The notes beneath the pieces are model-generated. The model made no database searches. It was not told the origin of the DNA and saw only the letters and a list, made by a program, of their open reading frames with translations. From positions 29,957-93,956 of the forward strand of contig NZ_JACTVA010000016.1 in assembly GCF_014490485.1 (NCBI RefSeq): DNA of 64,000 nucleotides, read 5' to 3'. Origin of the DNA: Teichococcus aerophilus. Its GTDB lineage: Bacteria; Pseudomonadota; Alphaproteobacteria; Acetobacterales; Acetobacteraceae. Shown in pieces: positions 25,208 through 33,914 of the stretch (its first letter is position 1; each line of letters begins with the position of its first letter). The position numbers and the translations under genes are program-made.

Positions 25208-26908
25208 TCAGCCCTGGACAACCGCCTCGGGCTTGGTGGCCTGGGAAGGCTGCCCCATGTCCCGCTTCAGTTGGGCTGCCATTCGCAGGGCCAGGGCCAC
25301 GATGGTCAGGGTGGGGTTGGCCTGGCTGGAGGTGGGGAAGACGGCGGCGCTGGCGACCCACAGATTGTGCATGCCGTGCACGCGGCAATCGGCGTCCACC
25401 ACGCCAGTGGTGGGGCTGGCGCTCATCCGGGCGGTGCCGATGTGGTGGCCGCCATAGGCGCCGTCCCGCAGCATGTCGTGGGCGATCTCCTTGGGGTCGA
25501 AGTCCAGCGAGCCCTTGCCCCATTTTGCCAGCTCGGTGGCGAGCAGGCCGTAGGTGGCTTCGGCGGTCCGCAGGTCGCCGGCGGCCCAGCGCCAGTCCAC
25601 CCGCAGGCGGGGCATGCCCAGCGCGTCCTGGCTGTTGGCCAGGGTGACGCGGCTGTCCGGGTTCGGCTCCTGCTCCCCATGGAAGTCGAGGGAGAAGACG
25701 TTGCCGGGCGGCCGGACGATGATGGAGGGGAATTTGCGCGCGGAGAGCTTGCGCTTGCGCAGCATGGTCCAGGCGAAGTCCATGGCGCTGAACGGGTCTG
25801 ACACCATGTTGCGCAGGTGGCGCAGGGTGGGGCCGACGCCCTCGCCCTCCGTGCCGGCCAGGCGCTTGCGGTATTCGTAGGGCAGCAGCCAGCGCATCAG
25901 GTACAGGCCGGAGAGCACGCTGCTGCCGTGGCTGGGGTCCGGGATGCGGGGGAAGTGCAGCCGCATCACCGCGTTGCCGACGCCCAGGCGCTCCTGCGCC
26001 TCCGGCGTCAGGCTGAGGCGGCGGCGGATATAGGTGCCGTCCCACGCTACTTCGTAGCCGTGCTGCACGGCGCCGCGCGGCAGGTTGAGCCGCAGGCGGC
26101 CGGAGGTGCCGGCGATGTGGCACATGTAGTAGCGGCCGACGAGGTCGTGCGCGTTGCCCAGCCCGTTCTCATGCCCCGGGCCGCGGGCGGCCAGCAGCAG
26201 CCGCGGCACTTCCAGCCCGCCGGTGGCCAGCACCACGCGGGTGGCGGCGATGGTGGCGTCCCGGCCGGAGAGGGTGCGCAGGCGCAGGGTCTGCACCGTG
26301 GTGCCGTCCGCCGAGCATTCGATGCCGGTGCAGCTGGTGCCCATCAGCACCTTCACATGCGGGCTGGCTTCCAGGCGGTGGCCGTAGCGGGCGCCAAAAT
26401 TCGTGGGCAGGGAGAAGCGCTCGATCCCCTCGGCGCTGAAATCGGCGGGGGTGAAGCCGGCGATCATCGGCTTCATGCCACCGGGCATGGCGGTGCGGGC
26501 GTCGTAATCGTACTCGCCGGCCTCGCACAGCTTGTTGGCGGGCGGGTACCAGGGTGCCAGCGTCTCCGGCCCGATCGGCCAGCCGGAGTTCGGCATCCAG
26601 GACCGGGCGCGGAAATCGATCGGGTCCAGCGGCATGCAGCGGCCGCCCCAGAGGGTGGTGGAGCCGCCGAACTGCCGCTGGCGGTAGGTATCGGGCGGGG
26701 AATGCAGGGCGGGGTCGGCGACCTCCCCGGCATAGAGCGCCTGGCTGGCGGCATCGGGGATGCGCTGGCCGGCCTCCACCAGAATGACCCGGGCGGGTCC
26801 GTTCAGGAATTGCAGGGCCAGGGAAATGCCTGCCGCGCCGGCGCCGATGATGCACAGGTCAGCCTCCAGCGAGGCGCCATGTTCCAGCGTTTCGGCATCG
26901 AGGATCAT
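25208..26908 (-). CDS. GMC-family FAD-dependent oxidoreductase
   Basis: This roughly 566-residue flavoprotein has the FAD-binding motif ADLCIIGAGAAGISLAL near the N-terminus and the FAD-contact segment QFGGSTTLWGG. Its GMC C-terminal domain has HHIGTARMSASPTTGVVD, NLWVASAAVFPTS and ANPTLTIVALALRMA. Relatives oxidise sugar or alcohol hydroxyls; placed in an exopolysaccharide locus it may oxidise a sugar residue, which is inference. The start at 26908 (MILDAETLEHG) was chosen from domain position. The frame extends to 27010, overlapping the divergent gene. There is no clear ribosome binding site. Confidence 0.82.
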   Translation of the reverse strand: MILDAETLEHGASLEADLCIIGAGAAGISLALQFLNGPARVILVEAGQRIPDAASQALYAGEVADPALHSPPDTYRQRQFGGSTTLWGGRCMPLDPIDFRARSWMPNSGWPIGPETLAPWYPPANKLCEAGEYDYDARTAMPGGMKPMIAGFTPADFSAEGIERFSLPTNFGARYGHRLEASPHVKVLMGTSCTGIECSADGTTVQTLRLRTLSGRDATIAATRVVLATGGLEVPRLLLAARGPGHENGLGNAHDLVGRYYMCHIAGTSGRLRLNLPRGAVQHGYEVAWDGTYIRRRLSLTPEAQERLGVGNAVMRLHFPRIPDPSHGSSVLSGLYLMRWLLPYEYRKRLAGTEGEGVGPTLRHLRNMVSDPFSAMDFAWTMLRKRKLSARKFPSIIVRPPGNVFSLDFHGEQEPNPDSRVTLANSQDALGMPRLRVDWRWAAGDLRTAEATYGLLATELAKWGKGSLDFDPKEIAHDMLRDGAYGGHHIGTARMSASPTTGVVDADCRVHGMHNLWVASAAVFPTSSQANPTLTIVALALRMAAQLKRDMGQPSQATKPEAVVQG

Positions 26909-26984
26909 TGGGGCAGGGAGCACGGAACTGCGCTTAAAGAAAAGAGGGCTGTTCAATTTTTTCGCGTCACGATACCTATCCAAC

Positions 26985-27950
26985 ATGGAATTGCGTCGTT
27001 CTGCCGCCAAGTTCGTTCGCGATCGTCCCTATCTGTGGGACATTTTGCACCCGACCTATGACTGGGTCCGGCAAAGGGTGCGGGATGCGCGCATCAAGCG
27101 CCTGTTCTCGGACAGGCTCGCCCCCACGGATGAGGCAGGGCAGGCGCTGATCGCCCAGGCCATCGCCAGTGGGCGGCCCGCCGGCATCGGCAAGATCGGT
27201 GGGTTGGAGGGTGAGGCCGCAGGCTTCTTCCTGAACAACCGCCCGAAGGGCGAACCCTACCCGCCGATGCTGCGGGAGCAGATGTTCCTCAATGTCGGGC
27301 TGTTCCCGGTCAATGACGATTCGCTGGACCGCTTCTGCGCCGCGCTGATCGACGCGGCCAAGCAGCTCGATGTCATGGGCGTCATGGGCTACACCGGCGA
27401 GCCGGACGTGCTGCTGAACCACGCCACCCAGGCACGGCTGATTTCGCTGAAGGCGCTGGACCCCTGGTATTTCGACCAGCCCTGGTCCGCCCAGCTGGCC
27501 GGCAAGCGCGTCTGCGTCGTCACGCCCTTCGCCCGCACCATCGAGGACCAGTATGCCCGCCGGGCCGAGATCTGGCCGGGGCGAGACATCCTGCCGGAAT
27601 TCCAGCTGCGTACCGTGAAGATGCCCCTCTCCCCCGGCCTGGCCGATCCGGACGAGGCGAACTGGGAAGAGCGGCTGGAGCGGATCAAGACCGCCGTGGA
27701 TGCCGAGCCTTATGACGTGCTGCTGGTGGGTGCCGGCGGCATTTCCCTGCTGCTGGCGGCGCATGCGAAGAAGACCGGCCATGTCGGCTTCCACATGGGC
27801 GGGCCGACGCAGGTGCTGTTCGGCGTGCGCGGCCGGCGCTGGGACGTGGACGAGTTCTTCCAGAAGCTGATGACCCCGGCCTGGACCCGCCCGAGCGGTG
27901 AGGAAGCCCCCTCCGCCGCGCAGAAGATCGAGCGCGGCTGCTACTGGTGA
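26985..27950 (+). CDS. Probable GT-D-type glycosyltransferase of the polysaccharide locus
   Basis: This 321-residue cytosolic protein is not confidently assigned. The segments GIGKIGGLEGEAAGFFL (compare the acidic RIGDGEL motif of GT-D enzymes) and VLLVGAGGISLLLAAHAKK followed by HVGFHMGGPTQVLFGVRG resemble GT-D/DUF1792 proteins. In those proteins such a C-terminal Gly-rich loop recurs. If correct it adds a sugar to the repeat unit. It diverges from the GMC oxidoreductase gene with 76 bp between starts, and a Family II repeat follows the stop. Confidence 0.55.
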   Translation: MELRRSAAKFVRDRPYLWDILHPTYDWVRQRVRDARIKRLFSDRLAPTDEAGQALIAQAIASGRPAGIGKIGGLEGEAAGFFLNNRPKGEPYPPMLREQMFLNVGLFPVNDDSLDRFCAALIDAAKQLDVMGVMGYTGEPDVLLNHATQARLISLKALDPWYFDQPWSAQLAGKRVCVVTPFARTIEDQYARRAEIWPGRDILPEFQLRTVKMPLSPGLADPDEANWEERLERIKTAVDAEPYDVLLVGAGGISLLLAAHAKKTGHVGFHMGGPTQVLFGVRGRRWDVDEFFQKLMTPAWTRPSGEEAPSAAQKIERGCYW

Positions 27951-27993
27951 GGCGACTCCCTCGGGGCGTGCCCCGGGGTTTGTGAGGGTGGAA

Positions 27994-28045
27994 CGAGGGG
28001 GCGCTGCCCTCTCGAACTCCCCTGGCAAGGGATGCGATCCCCTGC
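27994..28045 (+). repeat. Family II twin-hairpin repeat, copy g (class 3)
   Basis: It follows the GT-D-like gene in the same direction. Hairpin A at 27994-28014 has arms CGAGGGGGC/GCCCTCTCG (loop GCT, one G-U pair). Hairpin B at 28025-28045 has arms GCAAGGGAT/ATCCCCTGC (loop GCG, one mismatch). Together with copy h it leaves only about 190 unexplained bases in the 27951-28297 gap. Confidence 0.75.
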
Positions 28046-28234
28046 ATCCGCGACTCAGGGTGGCGCCTCGATGCGGCCTGGTTCGCCATAAGGATGCTAG
28101 ATAACAAGGCCGGAGAATGGGTGCGTAGCCACGCCCACTATGTTTCATATCCGCCGCGCGGTTCGTACCATCCCCGCCAGATAGCCATATTCGGGCGATC
28201 CACTTACGGCTGAAGAATATCCAAGAATGGGTTT

Positions 28235-28288
28235 CCAAAGGCCTCAGGCCTTTGGCGGGGAGAGTGTGAGAGGGGCGGCGCCCCTCTC
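28235..28288 (-). repeat. Family II twin-hairpin repeat, copy h (class 2)
   Basis: It lies 10 bp past the wecG-like stop and is oriented with that gene. Hairpin A at 28268-28288 has arms GAGAGGGGC/GCCCCTCTC (loop GGC). Hairpin B at 28235-28255 has perfect arms CCAAAGGCC/GGCCTTTGG (loop TCA). Confidence 0.82.
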
Positions 28289-28297
28289 GCCCATCCT

Positions 28298-29083
28298 TCA
28301 GCCGCCGCCGCGCGGCACCTTCATCATCAGCCGCACCAGCGCGGGCGCCTCCAGGATGTAGCGCTTCCACAGCCGGCGGGGCTCGCTGGCCAGCCGGTGC
28401 AGCCATTCCAGATGCGCCTGCTGCACCCAGACCGGCGCCCGCTTCTTCGCCCCCACCACGAACTCGACCGAGGCACCGACGCACAGCCCGATGCCCACCG
28501 CCTGGCCGGAGGCGGTGATCGCCGCCGCCAGCTTCTCCTGCTGCGGAGAGCCGACACAGAGCAGGACGAAGCGGGAGGGGTGGGCCAGGATGAAGTCCAC
28601 GCAGGCCTTCACCGCGTCCGGGTTGCGGATGAAGCCCATCGGTGGGTTGTGGTGCGCCAGGCACTGCAGGCCGTACTTGTCCCGCAACTGCTGCACCATC
28701 TCCTCCGTCGCGCCGATGACCGTGACGGGGGTGTCCGGCTGGATCACCTCATCGAACAGGCGCTGCGTCAGGTCGGAGCCCGGGGCCACCTGCAGCTTCA
28801 CGCCGCGCTGGCCGGCCAGCAATTGCAGGATGCGGCTGTCGCACAGGGAGAGCCAGGCCGGCTCGTAGAGCGGCAGCAGTTCCGGCTGGCGCTGCAGGCG
28901 AATCCAATGATCCGCGTTCGGTGTCACAATGTAGACGAACGGTGCCGCCGGGTCGCGCTCCGCCAACAAAGCCATGGCCTGGTCCAGGCCGACATCGTCG
29001 AAACGGACCGAGAGCAGGTATTGCGATGAAAATGTCACGGTACTCGGGGCGGTGGGCGTTGCGCTCATTTCAACCTGTACCAT
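28298..29083 (-). CDS. WecG/TagA/CpsF-family glycosyltransferase
   Basis: This roughly 261-residue GT26 family enzyme is of the type that adds the second sugar (for example N-acetylmannosamine) to an undecaprenyl-linked sugar. Visible motifs are VTPNADHWIRLQR, LSLCDSRILQLL (conserved Asp), VTVIGATEEMVQQL, HNPPMGFI, and LLCVGSPQQEKLA, which together are characteristic. Candidate starts are 29125, 29083 and 29068; the last has AGG five bases upstream, so 29083 is a compromise. It diverges from the polyprenyl-phosphate sugar transferase gene, which would supply its lipid-linked acceptor. Confidence 0.87.
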   Translation of the reverse strand: MVQVEMSATPTAPSTVTFSSQYLLSVRFDDVGLDQAMALLAERDPAAPFVYIVTPNADHWIRLQRQPELLPLYEPAWLSLCDSRILQLLAGQRGVKLQVAPGSDLTQRLFDEVIQPDTPVTVIGATEEMVQQLRDKYGLQCLAHHNPPMGFIRNPDAVKACVDFILAHPSRFVLLCVGSPQQEKLAAAITASGQAVGIGLCVGASVEFVVGAKKRAPVWVQQAHLEWLHRLASEPRRLWKRYILEAPALVRLMMKVPRGGG

Positions 29084-29400
29084 GGGGGTTTCTGCTTGAT
29101 GCCATGATACGGAACGCTTCCTCATGGGCCAGCGCCGATGTGCAGAAAGAATAATTATTTCGCCCCATGCAGATCACATGTAGAGAGGTAATAATCCCGT
29201 GCCCCGGCGTGGGATGCGGCGATGGCCGCCGCGGCGTGACCTCTCGGCGATCCTTTTGCTGGAATCAGGGGGCTCCTTGAGCAGTCAGGTAAGAGACCGC
29301 GTTCCAACCCTTCAGGCCGCGCGGGGCTTCGCATGCCGCCGGCCGTCCGGGGCCCGCTATCCCTCCAACCGGCGCACGCGCCGCGCATGGGCAGACAGCC
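29084..29400. promoter_or_regulatory. Divergent promoter region of the two priming-glycosyltransferase genes
   Basis: This gap lies between the divergent wecG-like and polyprenyl transferase genes. It contains an AT-rich island at about 29146-29190 (AATAATTATTTCG and AGGTAATAATCC) that stands out from the G+C-rich surroundings and is the probable shared promoter area. No exact -35/-10 pair, riboswitch or repeat was recognised. Confidence 0.4.
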
Positions 29401-30861
29401 TTGCCTGATTCATCTCCTCCTCCCTCTCCCATCCTGCAGGACGACCGCCAGCTTTCCACCTTCCGGTGGACGCACGGGCTGCTGAACCGCGTCGTCCGCG
29501 CCGCGGACGTGGTGGCCATCCTGCTGGCCACGCTGGTGGCCGCCACGATCTGGCACCAGCCGCTGATGTGGGACCAGCGGATCGTCACGATGCTGGCCGG
29601 CATCTGGGCCTTCCTCTCCGTGCTTGGCCAGATCCGCGCCTACCGGGTGGAGAACTACGTCACCCTCTGGTCGCAGCTGGGCCAGGTGCTGCTCGGCAGC
29701 GCCGCCAGCTGGGTGGTCATGACGGCGGTGCTGCATGCCTGCCTGCGCGACGTCTCGGTCACCGAGAGCTGGGTGCTGGGCTGGTTCGCCCTGCTGCTGG
29801 GCATGGTGCTGGTCAATCGCGGGCTGCAGAGCATCCTGACCCGCGTGGTCGAGTGGAAGCACCTGCTGCGCCGCAAGACCGTAGTGATCGGCACCAACGC
29901 GGTGGGCGAGGCCACGCTGCGCCGGCTGATGGCCGATACCGCGCACCATGAGATCGTCGGCGTCTATCGCGGCCTGTCGGACGACATCACGGTGCGCGAC
30001 GTCGCCGGCATCCCCGTCGCCGGCGGGATGGAAGACCTGGCCATCTATGCGCAGGACAACACGATCGACCTGATCGTACTGGCCGAAGGCTGGGCCAAGG
30101 CGCCCGAGATCTTCCGCATGATCGACGCGGTGGAATGGATCGCCGCCGACGTCGTCGTGCCGTTCGAGGAAGCGGGCGTGCGCCCGAGCTTCGCGCGCAT
30201 CGCGCCGGTTTCCGGCATGTCGACGCTGCAGGTGATGTACCGGCCGTTCAAGGGCAGCCAGGGCATCACCAAGGCGCTGGAGGATTATGTCGTCGCCGGC
30301 CTGGCGCTGCTGATCCTCAGCCCGATGCTGCTGCTGGTGGCGCTGGCCATCCGGCTGGACAGCCCGGGGCCGGCCCTGTTCCGCCAGCCGCGTACCGGCC
30401 TGGGGCAGAAGGCCTTCTCCATCTACAAGTTCCGCACCATGACGGTGGACCCGACCGACGACGGCTCGGTCGGCACCAACAGCAAGCACAACCCGCGCAT
30501 CACCCGCATCGGCGGCATCCTGCGCAAGCTGTCGATCGACGAGATCCCGCAGCTGCTGAACGTGCTGAAAGGCGACATGTCGGTCGTTGGACCACGTCCC
30601 TACGTGGCCAACATGCTGGTCGGGCAGGAACGTTTCTCGGACATGGTGCGCCGCTACGCGGTGCGGCACCGCATCAAGCCCGGCCTGACCGGCTACGCCC
30701 AGGCCAACGGCATGCGCAGCAACGCCCTGCGCGACCCCGAGAATGCGCGCAAATCCATCGAGATGGACCTGTACTACATCACCCACTGGTCCCTCTGGCT
30801 CGACATCCGCATCATGGTGCGCACCATCTTCGTCGGCCTCGCCGGGCGCAACGTCTTTTGA
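29401..30861 (+). CDS. Undecaprenyl-phosphate hexose-1-phosphate transferase (WcaJ/GumD type)
   Basis: This 486-residue membrane enzyme starts exopolysaccharide assembly by moving a hexose-1-phosphate from a nucleotide sugar to undecaprenyl phosphate. About four membrane helices fill residues 30-140, followed by a CoA-binding-like Rossmann segment (TVVIGTNAVGEATLRRLM). The C-terminal catalytic domain has IYKFRTM, LRKLSIDEIPQLLNVLKGDM, SVVGPRPY and KPGLTGYAQANG. The start is a TTG (29401), the only upstream start in frame; its N-terminus is Pro-rich. It diverges from wecG. Confidence 0.92.
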   Translation: MPDSSPPPSPILQDDRQLSTFRWTHGLLNRVVRAADVVAILLATLVAATIWHQPLMWDQRIVTMLAGIWAFLSVLGQIRAYRVENYVTLWSQLGQVLLGSAASWVVMTAVLHACLRDVSVTESWVLGWFALLLGMVLVNRGLQSILTRVVEWKHLLRRKTVVIGTNAVGEATLRRLMADTAHHEIVGVYRGLSDDITVRDVAGIPVAGGMEDLAIYAQDNTIDLIVLAEGWAKAPEIFRMIDAVEWIAADVVVPFEEAGVRPSFARIAPVSGMSTLQVMYRPFKGSQGITKALEDYVVAGLALLILSPMLLLVALAIRLDSPGPALFRQPRTGLGQKAFSIYKFRTMTVDPTDDGSVGTNSKHNPRITRIGGILRKLSIDEIPQLLNVLKGDMSVVGPRPYVANMLVGQERFSDMVRRYAVRHRIKPGLTGYAQANGMRSNALRDPENARKSIEMDLYYITHWSLWLDIRIMVRTIFVGLAGRNVF

Positions 30862-30929
30862 GGCGTCTGGCCGGGATGGGGCGGTGCCCCTTTCCCGGCT
30901 GTCTTGGCTTTGGGGTGGGGCGAAGCGAA

Positions 30930-31168
30930 GGCCGGGGAAGGAATTCCCCGGCCCCTTCTTTTTTCTGCGAGTTTGGCGAAGCGCGTCAGGACTGAGAGCG
31001 GACGCTGCTTGATGATTTTGATAATGGGCCACCAGGGCTGAACCCTCAGTCGCCGGAGGTCCAGGCCTCCGGCGCACCCAGCCGTCTCCCAAGACCGCGC
31101 CCTCAACAGCCACAGCCGAAAAACTCAAAAAAAGAAAAGAAGGGGTCCGGGGAATTCTTTCCCCGGCC
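30930..31168. repeat. Family I terminator-pair repeat, copy 6
   Basis: The rightward hairpin is at 30932-30951 (CCGGGGAAGGAATTCCCCGG) with a T-rich tract. The core palindrome at 31051-31074 is shortened by one base, and the leftward hairpin is at 31147-31166 (CCGGGGAA/TTCCCCGG, loop TTCT). It lies between the convergent polyprenyl transferase and O-antigen ligase genes and accounts for most of the 30862-31261 gap. The remaining 93 bp show nothing. Confidence 0.85.
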
Positions 31169-31261
31169 TTCCCGCACCTGTCTGGATCTGCCGCACGCCA
31201 GGCGCGTGCATCTGCCCTGATGCCCGGCCGTAGCCCGCCTGCCGTGAAGGTAGCTCGCCGC

Positions 31262-32560
31262 CTATAATGGAATGCGGCCGCGGGCCCAGGCTGGGGTCTG
31301 CAGCGGTGCTGTGGTGCGGGTGGGGCGCCAGCCGGTCTGGTCCTGGGTGAAGCCGGCTTCGTCGCGCATGCGCAGCCACCAGGCCAGGGCGGCCACGGTG
31401 ACGACGCCGCCGGGCGCGTACATGACCGAGTAGATGGCCGAGCAGAGGATTTCGAACACCACGTAGTCCCCCAGCGCGGCGCGGAAGGCACTGCCGTTGC
31501 GCACGGCCAGCGCGGTCTTGAGGGAGCGGGCGTGGATGAACACGATCATCCCGGTCCCGATCAGCCCGTATTCCATCAGCACGCCCAGCCAGCCGATATC
31601 GGTCAGCCAGAAATCCGAGTTGCCGAAGAAATCCGCCAGGGTGAGTTCGGAGAAGGAGGAGATGGAGCCGGAGCCGAACAGCAGCTTGGACGGGTCGCTG
31701 GTGATCCAGTCCCAGGCGATGACGACGGAGCGCAGGCGGATGAACAGAGATTCGTCGAAGATCCGCCCCAGCAGTTCCGGCACGCCGGGACCGTAGATCA
31801 GCGCGACGATGATGACCGGCAGCATGCTGATGGCGCCGAGGCCCCACAGCCAGTTGGCCGGCATGCGGAACACCATGATCATCATCAGCACGATGACGGT
31901 GACGCCGGTGGGCAGCCGCGCCTTGTAGATGATGACCATGGAGACGATGGCCCCCACCAGCAGCGCCAGCTGCCACAGCTTGCGTTCCCGCACCAGGCGC
32001 TCGCCCAGCCAGAACAGCATCAGCTCGGCCAGCATCATGGGCATGCGGATATACATGCCGCGCCCGTCATCCCAGGAGAACATGTTGGCGCCGGCCACGG
32101 TGGGCTGGAAGCGCGCGGCGGGGACTGTGACCCACAGGATCCACATCACCGCGAAGGTGGCGATGCCGAAGCTGATGGCGCCGCGTGCCACGTCCCGCTC
32201 GGATGGCCGCAGCAGCACGAGTGCCGCGGGCACGGCGAAATAGTAGGTGAGCGGCCAGGCCTTGATGGAGGAGAGCAGCGCATCCGCCAGCCCGGTCGGG
32301 AAATAGATCAGGGAGAGGATGGGGGTGAAGCCCAGCGCATAGGCCAGCAGCACCAGGTAGACCGGGCTATCCGGCAGGCGCAGCTTGACCATGCCATACA
32401 GAGTCAGCGGCACCGTGACGATGGGCCAGCCTTTGGAGAGGGCGTAGAAAGGCCCGGCTTCCACCTTGTAGTGGAAGATCTGGAAGAACATGGACAGCAG
32501 GCCGAACCATTGGGCGGTGCGGCGCCGGCTGCCGGGCAGGGCTTTCGCCCGTTCCGTCAC
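31262..32560 (-). CDS. O-antigen ligase/polymerase-like membrane protein (Wzy/WaaL type)
   Basis: This roughly 432-residue polytopic membrane protein has about ten to twelve helices and a large loop in the second half (about residues 270-340: ESLFIRLRSVVIAWDWITSD, LLFGSGSISSF). The loop carries the Arg and Gly-containing pattern of Wzy_C proteins. It likely polymerises the repeat unit in the periplasm. The GTG at 32560 gives a 4-bp GTGA overlap with the acyltransferase stop and is preferred. An ATG at 32611 would add an Ala-rich 17-residue start. Confidence 0.75.
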   Translation of the reverse strand: MTERAKALPGSRRRTAQWFGLLSMFFQIFHYKVEAGPFYALSKGWPIVTVPLTLYGMVKLRLPDSPVYLVLLAYALGFTPILSLIYFPTGLADALLSSIKAWPLTYYFAVPAALVLLRPSERDVARGAISFGIATFAVMWILWVTVPAARFQPTVAGANMFSWDDGRGMYIRMPMMLAELMLFWLGERLVRERKLWQLALLVGAIVSMVIIYKARLPTGVTVIVLMMIMVFRMPANWLWGLGAISMLPVIIVALIYGPGVPELLGRIFDESLFIRLRSVVIAWDWITSDPSKLLFGSGSISSFSELTLADFFGNSDFWLTDIGWLGVLMEYGLIGTGMIVFIHARSLKTALAVRNGSAFRAALGDYVVFEILCSAIYSVMYAPGGVVTVAALAWWLRMRDEAGFTQDQTGWRPTRTTAPLQTPAWARGRIPL

Positions 32561-33726
32561 GATGGCTGCCGCAGGAAGCGCCGCAGCCGCTGCGGCGGCC
32601 GTTCCACCCATTCATAGGATACGGCGGCAATGGCGGTGGAGATGGCGGCCAGCGCGGGCATTACCACCAGCAGCCAGAACAGGCTGGGCCGCATGTCCAG
32701 GATGGCGGGCTTCCACAATGCTTCCGGCAGCAGCGGCACGGCGCAGACCAGCACGGCGAGGTGCCAGAGATAGAGCGAGTAGCTCCACCGGCCGAGCAGC
32801 ACGGCCGGGCGGCTGGCCAGCAGCCGCCGGGTCCAGCCATGGCGCGGGCCGAACAGCACGCAGCCGAAGCCGAGGAACAGCCCGATGCCTTGCATGGTGT
32901 AGCGCAGGCTGGAGCGGAAAGTGGGGTCGCGGATGGCCAGGCTGGCCAGCACGATCAGCAGGGAGACGACGAGCGTGGCGCGCGCATTGAACAGGCGCAG
33001 CAACAGCGGTGCCGCGCCGGTGTTGAGCAGCAGCGACATCAGGACGCCGTAAAGGATGGAATCGAGCCGCATGTCGGTGGAGAAGGCGGTGCGGAAGGCG
33101 CCGAGCCCCTCGGTGCAGGCGGGCCCGGTGGCGACGCACTGCCCGGCCAGCACGGTGCGCCAGGCGATGATGGCGACGATCAGCACGGCCAGGATGCCGA
33201 TCAGCCGCGCCCGGCTGCGCACCGCCACGAACAGGAAGGGGAACAGGGCGTAGAAATGCAGCTCCACCGCGATCGACCACAGCGGCGCCAGCGGACTGTC
33301 CATGCCACCGGGGCCGGTGTTGTAGGGCTCGAACAACGCCATGTAGTTGGTGAAGTAGAACAGCCCGGCCATGACCTGGGAGGGGCTGGTGGTGCCGCCC
33401 GCCTGCACGTTGATGAGCGAGGCGATGGGAACAACGACGATCAGCGCCGGCCACAGCCGCAGCAACCGCCGCGCCAGGAACGGGCCGAGCCGCACGCGGC
33501 CCTTCCGCTGCTGTTCCAGCATCAACTGACGCGTGATGAGGAAGCCGGAGATGAAGAAGAACACCGTAACGCCGAAGGTGCCCGGCAGCAGCGAGCCGAG
33601 CCCGTAATGCCCCAGCACCACCAGCAGGATGGACAGCGCCCGCAGCCCGTCGAGCGGCGCCACGTAGTCGTGGGACGGGCCGACGCTCCAGGTGATGCTG
33701 CCATTCTCGGCTTTGGGCAGGCTCAT
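32557..33726 (-). CDS. Membrane acyltransferase (acyltransferase 3 family)
   Basis: This 389-residue inner-membrane O-acyltransferase probably adds acetyl or similar groups to the exopolysaccharide. The family start YVAPLDGLRALSILLVVLGH (conserved Arg) is followed by FFFISGFLITRQL, then LARRLLRLWPAL. Later come SLAPLWSIAVELHFYALFP-like residues and SYSLYLWHLAVLV near the C-terminus. About ten membrane helices are expected. The start at 33726 (MSLPKAENG) fits the family; the frame is open another 97 codons upstream. It is translationally coupled to the downstream ligase gene. Confidence 0.9.
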   Translation of the reverse strand: MSLPKAENGSITWSVGPSHDYVAPLDGLRALSILLVVLGHYGLGSLLPGTFGVTVFFFISGFLITRQLMLEQQRKGRVRLGPFLARRLLRLWPALIVVVPIASLINVQAGGTTSPSQVMAGLFYFTNYMALFEPYNTGPGGMDSPLAPLWSIAVELHFYALFPFLFVAVRSRARLIGILAVLIVAIIAWRTVLAGQCVATGPACTEGLGAFRTAFSTDMRLDSILYGVLMSLLLNTGAAPLLLRLFNARATLVVSLLIVLASLAIRDPTFRSSLRYTMQGIGLFLGFGCVLFGPRHGWTRRLLASRPAVLLGRWSYSLYLWHLAVLVCAVPLLPEALWKPAILDMRPSLFWLLVVMPALAAISTAIAAVSYEWVERPPQRLRRFLRQPS

Positions 33727-33914
33727 CGGGCCATGCCGGCCGCCTGCCTTGCCCCGATGAGGGCCGGCCGTCCACGGAATTGGCTGGCGATCATGAACGG
33801 CGCGGGCATCGTGCTCTTTGAAAGATACGCAGAACGTAAAAATCACCGATCCAGCGGAAAGCGGCAAGGTCAAAGGGTGACGCAAAGCCAGCCATCCTCT
33901 CATGGTGCGCAGGC

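Noticed and set aside
23640..26123. An 827-codon leftward frame crossing two genes and a repeat
   Set aside because: It runs through the epimerase gene in antisense, a Family I repeat and part of the GMC gene out of frame. It is low-complexity and without motifs.
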